NCBI GenBank assembly: GCA_903902855.1
Contig: CAIUWK010000053.1
Span: 1 to 64,000 of the forward strand
DNA length: 64,000 nucleotides
Source: an uncultured Geobacter sp.
GTDB lineage: Bacteria > Desulfobacterota > Desulfuromonadia > Geobacterales > CAIOGM01
Direction: 5' to 3'
This document shows, piece by piece, positions 30,157-37,852 of this stretch. Made by a program: the position numbers and the translations under genes. Under the pieces are notes generated by a model that was given only the letters and a program-made list of their open reading frames with translations, was not told where the DNA came from and ran no database searches. Every line of letters starts with the position of its first letter. The first letter of the stretch is position 1.

Positions 30157-32313
30157 TTATCTCCTCAACCGGCGCGCCACCAGGGTCGCCGAATGCTCCA
30201 CCCTGATGCTGCTCCCGTCGGTCTCCAGTCCCCCTTCGATCTGCATCTTGCACCCCGGACAGTCCACCGCAACCGTGGTCACGCCGCTTTCCTTGATATT
30301 TTCCTTCTTGTTCTTCAGCACCTCCGCCGATATCTCCGGGAACTTGAAGGAGTAGGAACCGCCGAAGCCGCAGCATTTATCACAGTCGGTCATCTCCCTG
30401 ATCTCCACCCCTGCCAACTCCCTCAATACCCGTCGCGGCTCCTCGTACACCCCGCACCCCCGCCGGAGGTGACAGGCATCATGATAGGTGATCGTTTCGC
30501 GTGCGGCGTGCGGCGTGCCGTTTACCATTCCCGAGCCCCGAGTCCCCGGTCCCCGGTCCCCAGTCCCCAGCCTCTTCGCCGCCAGCTCCGAATAATTGAA
30601 AACCTTCTCCGCCAGTTTGACCGCCTTGGCGTGGTAGACGGGCTCCCCCTCCAGCAGCTTGAGGAAATCATGTTTCAGCGACACCGTGCAGGTGGGACAA
30701 ATCGTCACGATGTAATCGGCACCCTCGGCCAAAAGAACATCGATATTGAGCCGTGCCATGTCCCGCGCCACCTCCATCTCGCCGGAGTAACGAGCAGGAA
30801 TGCCGCAGCAGAGCTGATTTTGCGGGAAACTAACCTGGTACCCCAGCAGCTCCAGTGATTCCTGGGCATCCCGGCAGATCTCCGGAAAAACGAAGTCGGC
30901 AAGACAGCCGGTAAAGAAAAGTACTTTTTCTCGGGACCGGGGATCGGGGAGTGGGGACCGGGAACTGCCTTCTTTCACCAAGTCGCGATAGGGCTTTTCC
31001 GCGATGGGGGGAAGAGATTTGCCGCCCACATCACTGTTGAGAACCAGGGGGAGATGCCTGATCCGCCCCCCCTCCCCCTGAAACGGTTTCTGGGCCAAGT
31101 ATGCGGCCCGAAGAGCGCCATGGAAGAGCTTTCTATTTTTCATGAAGGTTCCGAAGAGAAACTTCTGACCGGTGGGCTTCCTGATCCTGTCCCGCAGATC
31201 CACGATGAGCCCCTCGATGTTGATCTTTGAGGCGCAGACCTCGTTGCACTTGCGGCAGCCGATGCAGAGCTTGAGAATATCCTCCGCTTTGTCAAAGCCA
31301 TGGAGGAAAGGGGTGATGACCAGCCCGATCCCCCCCACATAGATGTGACCGAAGACGTGCCCCCCCACGATCTCATAGATGGGACAGACGTTGGCGCAGG
31401 CTCCGCAGCGGACACAGGTGAGAGCCTCACTGAACAGCGGGTCCAGAGCCAGCTCCATCCGGCCGTTGTCCAGAAGCACGATATGAAGCGCCCTCCCCTC
31501 CCCACCCGTGGGTCCCTTGATGAAAGAGGCGTAGGAGGTGATTTTCTGGCCGGTGGCGTTCTTGGGAAGAATCTCCATGACATCCAGGGCCGCAGCCAGA
31601 TCCGGTACGATTTTTTCCACCCCTATGAGGGCGATGTGGGTCCGTGGGATAGTGGTGACCAACCGGGCGTTCCCCTCGTTGGTCATGATCCCGATGGCGC
31701 CGTTACCGGCGATGGCCACGTTACCGCCGGAGAGCCCCACCTGACCGGTGAGAAAACCGCTCCTCAGCGCCTCCCGCGCTGCCTTGACCAGGGTCGGAAT
31801 ATCCGCCGGCAACTCCTTCCCCGTGGCCTTGGAAAAGAGCTCCGCCACCTCCTCCTTGTTTTTGTGAATAGCGGGAAGGACCATATGGGATGGCCGCTCC
31901 CCGGCGAGTTGTATGATCCACTCACCCAGATCGGTCTCCAGGCATCGAACCCCCTGTTTTTCCAGATAGTGATTCAGTTCGATCTCTTCCGACGTCATGG
32001 CCTTGGATTTGACCAGAAACGTCGCCCCCTGCTCCTGCATGATCCGGTGGATGGTCCGGTTGGCGTCATCTCTGGTGCGGCAGAAATGGACCGTGGCTCC
32101 TGCCTTTTCCGCATTCCGGGTGAATTCCGCCACCAGTTCCGGCAACCGCCTCAATACCCCCCGTTTACTTTCCGAGATTCTGCTCCGGAGTCCTTCAAAA
32201 TCGATCCCCTCCAGCGCCTTGGCCCGGGCCACCGGGTAGGCCGCGGCAAAATTCTTCAGGGCGCGACGCAGATAGCTGTTGTTGATCTTCTCCCGAATCT
32301 CACTTTTTCCCAT
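30157..32313 (-). CDS. Lactate oxidation Fe-S protein, LutB-LutA fusion
   Basis: The 718-residue product joins two usually separate subunits of the LutABC/LldEFG L-lactate dehydrogenase. Residues of about 1-300 form the LUD domain (TFLVKSKAMTSEEIELN, GNGAIGIMTNEGNARL). The 4Fe-4S motifs CVRCGACANVCP and CIGCRKCNEVC lie at about 310-375, as in LutB. Two CCG domains follow (TGCLADFVFPE...CCGIPARYSGE and YHDACHLRRGCG...CCGFGGSYSF), as in LutA. It oxidises lactate to pyruvate in the cytoplasm together with LutC. The start at 32313 has an AAGGAG site. Two GGGGAC-type repeats are inserted in frame in linkers, adding about 16 and 24 residues. It directly follows lutC on the same strand. Confidence 0.93.
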   Translation of the reverse strand: MGKSEIREKINNSYLRRALKNFAAAYPVARAKALEGIDFEGLRSRISESKRGVLRRLPELVAEFTRNAEKAGATVHFCRTRDDANRTIHRIMQEQGATFLVKSKAMTSEEIELNHYLEKQGVRCLETDLGEWIIQLAGERPSHMVLPAIHKNKEEVAELFSKATGKELPADIPTLVKAAREALRSGFLTGQVGLSGGNVAIAGNGAIGIMTNEGNARLVTTIPRTHIALIGVEKIVPDLAAALDVMEILPKNATGQKITSYASFIKGPTGGEGRALHIVLLDNGRMELALDPLFSEALTCVRCGACANVCPIYEIVGGHVFGHIYVGGIGLVITPFLHGFDKAEDILKLCIGCRKCNEVCASKINIEGLIVDLRDRIRKPTGQKFLFGTFMKNRKLFHGALRAAYLAQKPFQGEGGRIRHLPLVLNSDVGGKSLPPIAEKPYRDLVKEGSSRSPLPDPRSREKVLFFTGCLADFVFPEICRDAQESLELLGYQVSFPQNQLCCGIPARYSGEMEVARDMARLNIDVLLAEGADYIVTICPTCTVSLKHDFLKLLEGEPVYHAKAVKLAEKVFNYSELAAKRLGTGDRGPGTRGSGMVNGTPHAARETITYHDACHLRRGCGVYEEPRRVLRELAGVEIREMTDCDKCCGFGGSYSFKFPEISAEVLKNKKENIKESGVTTVAVDCPGCKMQIEGGLETDGSSIRVEHSATLVARRLRR
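30501..30573. repeat. GGGGAC-type repeat inserted in frame in lutB-lutA
   Basis: On the minus strand this reads as tandem variants of GGGGACTGGGGACCGGGGAC followed by a GC-rich GCACGCCGCACGC part. It encodes the linker GTGDRGPGTRGSGMV plus NGTPHAARE between the two CCG domains. The same GGGGAC units recur at gene boundaries at 34965-34995, 36410-36475 and 52590-52715, so this is a dispersed repeat family that has entered a coding region without breaking the frame. Confidence 0.75.
30926..30975. repeat. Second in-frame GGGGAC-type repeat in lutB-lutA
   Basis: The plus strand reads TCGGGACCGGGGATCGGGGA followed by GTGGGGACCGGGA, encoding a Pro/Ser/Arg-rich linker (EGSSRSPLPDPRSREK) just before the first CCG domain. 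It is related to the 30501-30573 repeat but lies in the opposite orientation relative to the gene. Confidence 0.7.
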
Positions 32314-32314
32314 G

Positions 32315-32818
32315 TCACGCTCCTTCCAGAATGAGGATATGCAGTTCCCTGGGGCCATGGACCCCGATGGTCAGCACCCGCTCGATGTCTGCGGTGCGAC
32401 TAGGCCCGGTGGTTAAAGAGAGGTAGGCGTTGGTACCGGCATCCAAGGCCGCTCCCAACAGTGGCGCCGCGCTCCGGAGATCAGGAAGGATGGTGGATTC
32501 CTTAAGGAGCACCAGATGAATGGGGGCCAGAGCCGTGGCGCTGCGCCCCGTGGGGTCACCAAGATCCAACAGGAGAGTGCCGGTCCGGGCGATACCGGCC
32601 TGGGCTGAGCTGAGACAGAACCTTACCTGGGGGTACTCGCAAGGATCTGCCGGGGGGAATGCGTCCCGAAGCGCCGCATACTCATCCGGCAGCTCCGAGA
32701 CTGCCACCTTTTCCTCTTTGATCAGATCCCGCAGGTACCGCAGCGCCTCCGCCATTGCGGAAAACCGTTTTACCGTGCTCCCCACCGCTTCCGCTGCCTC
32801 AGCAAATTGGTAAACCAT
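32315..32818 (-). CDS. lutC: Lactate utilisation protein LutC (LUD domain)
   Basis: The 167-residue LUD-domain protein is the third component of LutABC-type lactate oxidation. Typical motifs are the C-terminal LSLTTGPSRTADIE and GVHGPRELHI. The ATG at 32818 has GAGGTGG at good spacing; an in-frame GTG at 32839 would add seven residues. The stop is immediately before the lutB-lutA start, so the two are co-transcribed. The gene diverges from the lactate permease, with a GntR-type palindrome between them. Confidence 0.9.
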   Translation of the reverse strand: MVYQFAEAAEAVGSTVKRFSAMAEALRYLRDLIKEEKVAVSELPDEYAALRDAFPPADPCEYPQVRFCLSSAQAGIARTGTLLLDLGDPTGRSATALAPIHLVLLKESTILPDLRSAAPLLGAALDAGTNAYLSLTTGPSRTADIERVLTIGVHGPRELHILILEGA

Positions 32819-32918
32819 TTTTACCACCTCGTCAAACACTCTCTTTATTTTATTCGTGATGCAGAATACTGAAGGAAAAGCACCGTGTCAAGGGATGTTA
32901 TGGATATAAAAAAAGTTA

Positions 32919-32956
32919 TTGACAGTGACAATCAAATAAAGTAATTGGTATTACCA
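32919..32956 (+). promoter_or_regulatory. Promoter and LldR/PdhR-type operator upstream of lactate permease
   Basis: TTGACA at 32919-32924 is followed 17 bases later by TAATTG (32942-32947), a plausible -35/-10 pair with a weak -10. Overlapping the -10 is TTGGTATTACCA (32945-32956), a palindrome matching the TGGTnnnACCA core bound by GntR-family regulators such as LldR and PdhR. Placement in the divergent lutC/lctP region fits lactate-responsive control of both directions. The regulator gene is not in this window. Confidence 0.6.
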
Positions 32957-33004
32957 GTTAACTTCATAACCTCGTCTCATTCCCTACCACAGGAGGAACC
33001 GAAC

Positions 33005-34957
33005 ATGCCCTGGATTCAGACGTACACGCCGGTAGCCGGATCGCTGGGGATGTCGGCCCTGGTGGCCGCCATCCCTCTCGCCATTATCTTCGTCTGCCTG
33101 GCTCTACTGAAGATGAAAGCCCACAAGGCGGGTCCCCTGGCCGTGGCGTCCGCTTTGGCCATCGCCGTCCTCGTCTGGGGGATGCCGGCCAAACTGGCGG
33201 GACTCGCCTTTGCTCAGGGTGCGGCCTTCGGCCTCTTCCCGGTCTTCTACATCGTCATCACTACTCTCTTTCTCTACAACATCACCGTGAAGGGGGGGCA
33301 GTTCGAGATCATCCGGGCCTCCTTGGCCGGAGTGACCGCCGACCGCCGCCTCCAGGCGCTACTCATCGCCTTCTGCTTCGGTGCCTTCATCGAAGGGGCC
33401 GCCGGCTTCGGCACCCCGGTGGCCATTGCCGGCGCCACCCTGGTGGGTCTCGGTTTCCGCCCCCTCTACGCCGCCGGAGTCTGCCTCATCGCCAATACCG
33501 CGCCGGTGGCCTTCGGCGCCATCGGGATTCCGGTGGTGGCCCTGGCCGGGGTCATGGGATATGGTGACGACGGGATGATGAAGCTTTCTACCATGGTGGG
33601 ACGGCAGCTCCCCTTCATCTCCTCGGTCATCCCCTTCTACGTCATCATGATCATGGTGGGATGGAAGAAGACCATGGAGGTTCTCCCCGCCATCATCGTC
33701 TGCGGGGTCACCTTTGCCCTCTGCCAGTGGGCCACAGCCAGCTACCTGGGTCCTTATCTCCCCGACATCATCTCCTCCCTGGCCGCCATGGCCGCCCTGG
33801 TGCTGCTGCTGCAAGTCTGGCATCCCAAGGAGATCTTTATCTTCGACCATGAAGAGCCAAGCAGCGGCAAGGAGCAGCACCCTTACACCCCGGGCCAGGT
33901 CTTTCGTGCCTGGGCTCCCTACCTGGCCCTGACGGTCATGGTCCTCCTCTGGGGAATTCCCTCCATCAAGACGGAGTTGGACAAAGGGACCAAAGAGATC
34001 GAGGTAGTCGGTCTGCATAACGCCGTGGTGAAGAAGGTCTCCAAGCCGGAAGAGGGAATCAAGAAGGGAACCGTCGTTCTTGCCGAGGCGGACAAACTCC
34101 TCCTGGCGCTCCCCGCCACCCAGCCGACCCTGGTAAAGGCCATTGCCCTGGTAAACGACCTGAAATCGCTGGAAGAGAAGTTCCTCCCAATGGAACGGGG
34201 TCTGGCCGGTCAGGGAGCCATCCTGACTGAAGAGCGCTACGCCGGATTCAATGCCATTGCCAAGAAGTCGACGGATCTTCAAAAACTGGTGAAGGATGAT
34301 CTGGAAAAGAACAGCCTCGTCGCCAAGGATACGTTCAAACCGCTGGTCAAGGCACTCACTGACCAGCTTCCGGCCAAGGTCCCCGCAAAATACAAGTTCA
34401 ACTTCTGGTCGGCAGCCGGCACCGCCATCCTCATTGCCGCCTTCCTCTCGGCCCTCATCTGCGGCGTCAGCCTGGGCGATACCTTCCGCCTTCTGGGGAA
34501 AACCCTCTACGACATGCGCTACCCGTCCATCACCGTGGCCTCGGTCCTGGGGCTGGCCTATGTCATGAATTTCTCGGGAATGACCAACTGCCTGGGGCTG
34601 ATCTTCACCAAGACCGGCCATATCTTTCCCTTCATCGCTCCGTTCCTGGGGTGGCTGGGGGTCTTCCTCACCGGCTCGGACACCTCCAGCAACGTCCTCT
34701 TCGGCGGACTGCAAAAGGCAACGGCCGAGCAACTGGGGCTCAACCCGATCCTCATGGGAGCTGCCAACACCAGCGGCGGCGTCATGGGGAAGATGATCTC
34801 CCCCCAGTCTTTGGCCGTGGCCACCGCCGCCTGCGGCATGGTGGGGGAAGAAGGAACCCTGTTCCGTTTCACCCTCAAGCATTCTCTCTTCCTGACGGTG
34901 ATCGTCGGTGTTATCGTCTATCTCCAGGCGTATTTTTTGCAATGGATGGTGCCGTAA
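33005..34957 (+). CDS. lctP: L-lactate permease
   Basis: The 650-residue polytopic membrane protein belongs to the LctP/LldP lactate permease family. Conserved stretches include FIEGAAGFGTPVAIAGATLVGLGF and the C-terminal LTGSDTSSNVLFGGLQ and ANTSGGVMGKMISPQSLAVA. The start at 33005 has an AGGAGG site. It is about 100 residues longer than E. coli LldP because of a hydrophilic Lys/Glu-rich insertion at about residues 320-465 between membrane segments. It heads a plus-strand group with the FAD dehydrogenase and GlcF-like genes and supplies lactate to both oxidation systems. Confidence 0.95.
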   Translation: MPWIQTYTPVAGSLGMSALVAAIPLAIIFVCLALLKMKAHKAGPLAVASALAIAVLVWGMPAKLAGLAFAQGAAFGLFPVFYIVITTLFLYNITVKGGQFEIIRASLAGVTADRRLQALLIAFCFGAFIEGAAGFGTPVAIAGATLVGLGFRPLYAAGVCLIANTAPVAFGAIGIPVVALAGVMGYGDDGMMKLSTMVGRQLPFISSVIPFYVIMIMVGWKKTMEVLPAIIVCGVTFALCQWATASYLGPYLPDIISSLAAMAALVLLLQVWHPKEIFIFDHEEPSSGKEQHPYTPGQVFRAWAPYLALTVMVLLWGIPSIKTELDKGTKEIEVVGLHNAVVKKVSKPEEGIKKGTVVLAEADKLLLALPATQPTLVKAIALVNDLKSLEEKFLPMERGLAGQGAILTEERYAGFNAIAKKSTDLQKLVKDDLEKNSLVAKDTFKPLVKALTDQLPAKVPAKYKFNFWSAAGTAILIAAFLSALICGVSLGDTFRLLGKTLYDMRYPSITVASVLGLAYVMNFSGMTNCLGLIFTKTGHIFPFIAPFLGWLGVFLTGSDTSSNVLFGGLQKATAEQLGLNPILMGAANTSGGVMGKMISPQSLAVATAACGMVGEEGTLFRFTLKHSLFLTVIVGVIVYLQAYFLQWMVP

Positions 34958-34964
34958 AGGCGGG

Positions 34965-34995
34965 GGCCGGTAATCCGGGACTGGGGACCGGGGAA
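34965..34995. repeat. GGGGAC-type repeat between lctP and FAD dehydrogenase
   Basis: The sequence CGGGACTGGGGACCGGGG lies in the short gap between the two genes and belongs to the dispersed GGGGAC family also found at 30501, 36410 and 52590. Confidence 0.6.
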
Positions 34996-35030
34996 AAAAC
35001 AGTTCATGCTGAGCAAGAGGGAGTTGAGAT

Positions 35031-36404
35031 ATGGAACCATCATTCATAAAGGAACTGCAGGGGATCGTGGGGGCACGTCATACGCTCACCGACCGGGAAT
35101 CGCTGGCGGTGTACGGCTATGATGCCACGCCGGAACTGGAGAGCGTTCCCGGGATAGTGCTCCTTCCCGGAAGCAGCGAGGAAATGGCCAAAATCATGGC
35201 GCTCTGCTATCAGGCAGGGGTGAACCTTACCCCCCGCGGCTCCGGCACCAACCTCTCGGGAGGCTCCATCGCCACCTCAGGCGGAGTGGTAATGCAGACC
35301 AGCCGCCTCAACCGGATACTCGAGATCGACCAGGAAAACCTCACCGCCACCGTGGAACCGGGGGTCATCACCAGCTCCCTCCACAAGGCGGCGGAAGCTC
35401 TCGGCCTCTTCTATCCCCCCGACCCGGGGAGCATGAACATCTCCACTATGGGGGGAAACGTGGCGGAGAACGCCGGGGGACTCCGGGGGCTGAAGTACGG
35501 AGTCACGGCGGACTATGTCATGGGGCTCAAAACCATCCTCCCCGGCGGTGACCTGCTGAAAAGCGGGGGAAAGGCGGTGAAGGATGTGGCCGGGTACAAC
35601 CTGAGCCAGCTCCTCATCTCGTCGGAAGGGACCCTGGGAGTTTTTTCGGAGATCACGGTAAAGCTGGTCCCCAAGCCCCGCACGAAGAAGACCATGCTGG
35701 TCCATTTCCCGGAACTGGAGCAGGCAGCCCTCACCGTCTCGGCCATCATCGCGGCCCGGATCATCCCCGCCACCCTGGAGTTTCTGGACAAGGTGACCAT
35801 CAGATGCGTGGAAGAGTACGCCCACGTGGGTCTGCCGCTGGACGTGGATGCGGTGCTCCTCATCGAGGTGGACGGTCACCCGGCGGAGGTGGAGGAGGAT
35901 GCCGCGCGGGTGCGGGAAATCTGCGAGAAGCACCGCTGCTCTTTCTTCCAGACCGCGGCCACGGCGGATGAGGCGCTGAAGCTGGCCACGGCCCGGCGGG
36001 TCGCCCTCTCCTCTCTGGCCCGGCTCAAACCCACAACCATCCTGGAGGACGCCACCGTCCCCCGCAGTTGCATCGCCCCCATGCTGAAGTTCATCCAGGA
36101 GACGGCAAAGAAATACAACCTCACCATCGGCACCTTCGGCCACGCGGGGGACGGCAACCTTCACCCCACTTGCCTCACCGACGAGCGTGACCATGACGAG
36201 ATTCGCCGCTGTCACCAAGCCTTCAGTGAGATCTTCGACATGGCCATCCTGATGGGGGGAACCATCACCGGAGAGCATGGTGTGGGTATCGCCAAGAAGC
36301 CGTACCTGCCGCGACTGGTGGGAGAGACCGGCTTAAGAGTCATGCGGGGGATCAAGGGGGCCTTTGATCCCAAGGGGCTACTGAATCCGGGGAAAGTTTT
36401 TTAA
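35031..36404 (+). CDS. FAD-linked D-lactate/glycolate dehydrogenase, GlcD type
   Basis: The 457-residue protein has the VAO/PCMH FAD-binding domain (PRGSGTNLSGGSIA, PPDPGSMNISTMGGNVAENAGG, KYGVTADYVMGL) and the C-terminal FAD-linked oxidase domain (GTFGHAGDGNLHPT, ITGEHGVGIAKKPYL). It oxidises a 2-hydroxyacid, most likely D-lactate given the permease upstream and the Fe-S partner downstream; glycolate cannot be excluded. Length and motif order are normal. It is transcribed with lctP and the GlcF-like gene. Confidence 0.92.
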   Translation: MEPSFIKELQGIVGARHTLTDRESLAVYGYDATPELESVPGIVLLPGSSEEMAKIMALCYQAGVNLTPRGSGTNLSGGSIATSGGVVMQTSRLNRILEIDQENLTATVEPGVITSSLHKAAEALGLFYPPDPGSMNISTMGGNVAENAGGLRGLKYGVTADYVMGLKTILPGGDLLKSGGKAVKDVAGYNLSQLLISSEGTLGVFSEITVKLVPKPRTKKTMLVHFPELEQAALTVSAIIAARIIPATLEFLDKVTIRCVEEYAHVGLPLDVDAVLLIEVDGHPAEVEEDAARVREICEKHRCSFFQTAATADEALKLATARRVALSSLARLKPTTILEDATVPRSCIAPMLKFIQETAKKYNLTIGTFGHAGDGNLHPTCLTDERDHDEIRRCHQAFSEIFDMAILMGGTITGEHGVGIAKKPYLPRLVGETGLRVMRGIKGAFDPKGLLNPGKVF

Positions 36405-36409
36405 CAACA

Positions 36410-36475
36410 GGTACGAGGGACTGGGGACTGGGAACGTCAAAACCAGTCCCCGGTCCCTGGTCCCCAGTCACGGAG
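36410..36475. repeat. GGGGAC-type inverted repeat between GlcD-like and GlcF-like genes
   Basis: GACTGGGGACTGGGAAC is followed after a short loop by AGTCCCCGGTCCCTGGTCCC and CAGTC, so the two arms can pair into a long hairpin. It fills almost all of the gap between the two genes. The arms use the same GGGGAC units as the copies in lutB-lutA and upstream of tsf. Confidence 0.7.
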
Positions 36476-36481
36476 TTATTC

Positions 36482-37762
36482 ATGGAATATGTCGATCTGC
36501 TGAACTGCATGCGCTGCGGGATGTGCCTCCCCCACTGCCCAACTTATAAGGAAACCTTTCTGGAGACCGCCTCCCCCCGGGGTCGGGTGGCTCTGGTGCG
36601 CAAGGTCCAGGACGGGGAGTTGGAGGTGAACGAGCAGCTGCTGGAATATCTCACCCTCTGCCTGGACTGCCAGGCTTGCCTCAGCGCCTGTCCCTGCGGA
36701 GTCAATGCCGGTGAGCTGGTGGCCGAGTTCAAATGCGAGGAAAAGGGGAAAGGGGGGCTCTCCTTCATGGAGGAGCTGGTCCTGCGGAAGCTGGTCCCCC
36801 ATCCGGAACGGTTGGAGCGCGCCATGATCCCCTTGCGGCTCTACCAGAAAACCGGGCTTCAGAAACTGGTCCGCTCCCTGGGCCTCCTCAAGATGTTCCC
36901 GCCGGCCCTGGGTCGAATGGAGGGGCTGCTCCCCCGGCTCCCGGCGAAACCGCTGCGTAAAACCCTCCTGGAGGTAACTCCGGCCAAGGGGGAAGAGAAG
37001 GGAACGGTCGGCTTCTTCCTGGGATGCGTCATGAGCCTCATCTTCAGCGAGGCGAGCCATGCCACGGTGGAGCTCCTCTCTTCCCTGGGGTATCGGGTCA
37101 TCACCCCCAAGGCCCAGAAATGTTGCGGCGCCCCCAACATGCTCGGTTCCGACCTGAAGGGGTTGCAAGAGCTGGCAACCTTCAACGTGGAGCTCTTTAG
37201 CGGCTATGACCTGGAGTTCATCGTCACGGACTGCGGCGGCTGCGGGGCCGAACTGAAGAAATACGGCCATCACCTTCCGGAAAACGGAGCGGCCGGAAGC
37301 TTCAGCAACAAGGTGCGGGATATCTCGGAGGTTCTGGCGCTCCATGCCGACGACCTCAAGGGGAAACTGAAACCGCTCTCCCGCCGGGTCACCTGGCACG
37401 ACTCCTGTCACATCGCCCATGCCCAAGGGATTCGCTGGCAACCCCGAACCCTCCTGAATCTCATCCCGGGACTTGACGTCCGGGAACTGAACGAGGCCGA
37501 CGCCTGCTGCGGCAGCGGGGGGACCTACAACATCGCCCAGCCGGAGATGTCGGATCTGGTCCTGCAGCGAAAGGTGAACAATATCCTCGCCACCGGCGCC
37601 GAATACCTGGTCACCGCCAACCCCGGCTGCCTCCTGCAGTTGAAGAAGGCGCTCTCGGAAACGACACCCAGGGTGAAAGTGCTGCATCTGACGGAACTGC
37701 TCAGCGAGAGTCTCGCCGCCGGACTCCGGCCAGTATCTCTTAGGCTGAAGACTGAAGGTTAA
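36482..37762 (+). CDS. GlcF-like 4Fe-4S/CCG electron-transfer subunit
   Basis: The 426-residue protein has two 4Fe-4S motifs near the N-terminus (CMRCGMCLPHCP and CLDCQACLSACP) and two CCG domains (GCVMSLIFSE...CCGAPNML and WHDSCHIAHAQG...CCGSGGTYNIAQPE). This is the GlcF/heterodisulfide-reductase-like electron acceptor of the FAD dehydrogenase encoded just upstream, passing electrons toward quinone. A GGAG site precedes the ATG. It is separated from its partner by a GGGGAC-type hairpin repeat and followed by a bidirectional terminator. Confidence 0.94.
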   Translation: MEYVDLLNCMRCGMCLPHCPTYKETFLETASPRGRVALVRKVQDGELEVNEQLLEYLTLCLDCQACLSACPCGVNAGELVAEFKCEEKGKGGLSFMEELVLRKLVPHPERLERAMIPLRLYQKTGLQKLVRSLGLLKMFPPALGRMEGLLPRLPAKPLRKTLLEVTPAKGEEKGTVGFFLGCVMSLIFSEASHATVELLSSLGYRVITPKAQKCCGAPNMLGSDLKGLQELATFNVELFSGYDLEFIVTDCGGCGAELKKYGHHLPENGAAGSFSNKVRDISEVLALHADDLKGKLKPLSRRVTWHDSCHIAHAQGIRWQPRTLLNLIPGLDVRELNEADACCGSGGTYNIAQPEMSDLVLQRKVNNILATGAEYLVTANPGCLLQLKKALSETTPRVKVLHLTELLSESLAAGLRPVSLRLKTEG

Positions 37763-37778
37763 ACCTGAAACAAATCAA

Positions 37779-37816
37779 GACACAAAAAAGCCCGCTTATG
37801 CGGGCTTTTTTGTGTC
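37779..37816. terminator. Bidirectional rho-independent terminator
   Basis: A long symmetric hairpin: GACACAAAAAAGCCCGC, TTAT loop, GCGGGCTTTTTTGTGTC. A- and T-runs flank both sides, serving the GlcF-like gene (plus) and the convergent 37853-39067 gene (minus). Confidence 0.92.
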
Positions 37817-37852
37817 TTCCTGATACTCTTCAGCCTATCAACCTGAGTATGA

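Noticed and set aside
33359-35047. A 562-codon minus-strand open frame opposite lactate permease
   Set aside because: It mirrors the GC-rich codons of a well-supported permease, is rich in Gly/Asp/His/Gln without domain motifs, and has no ribosome site.
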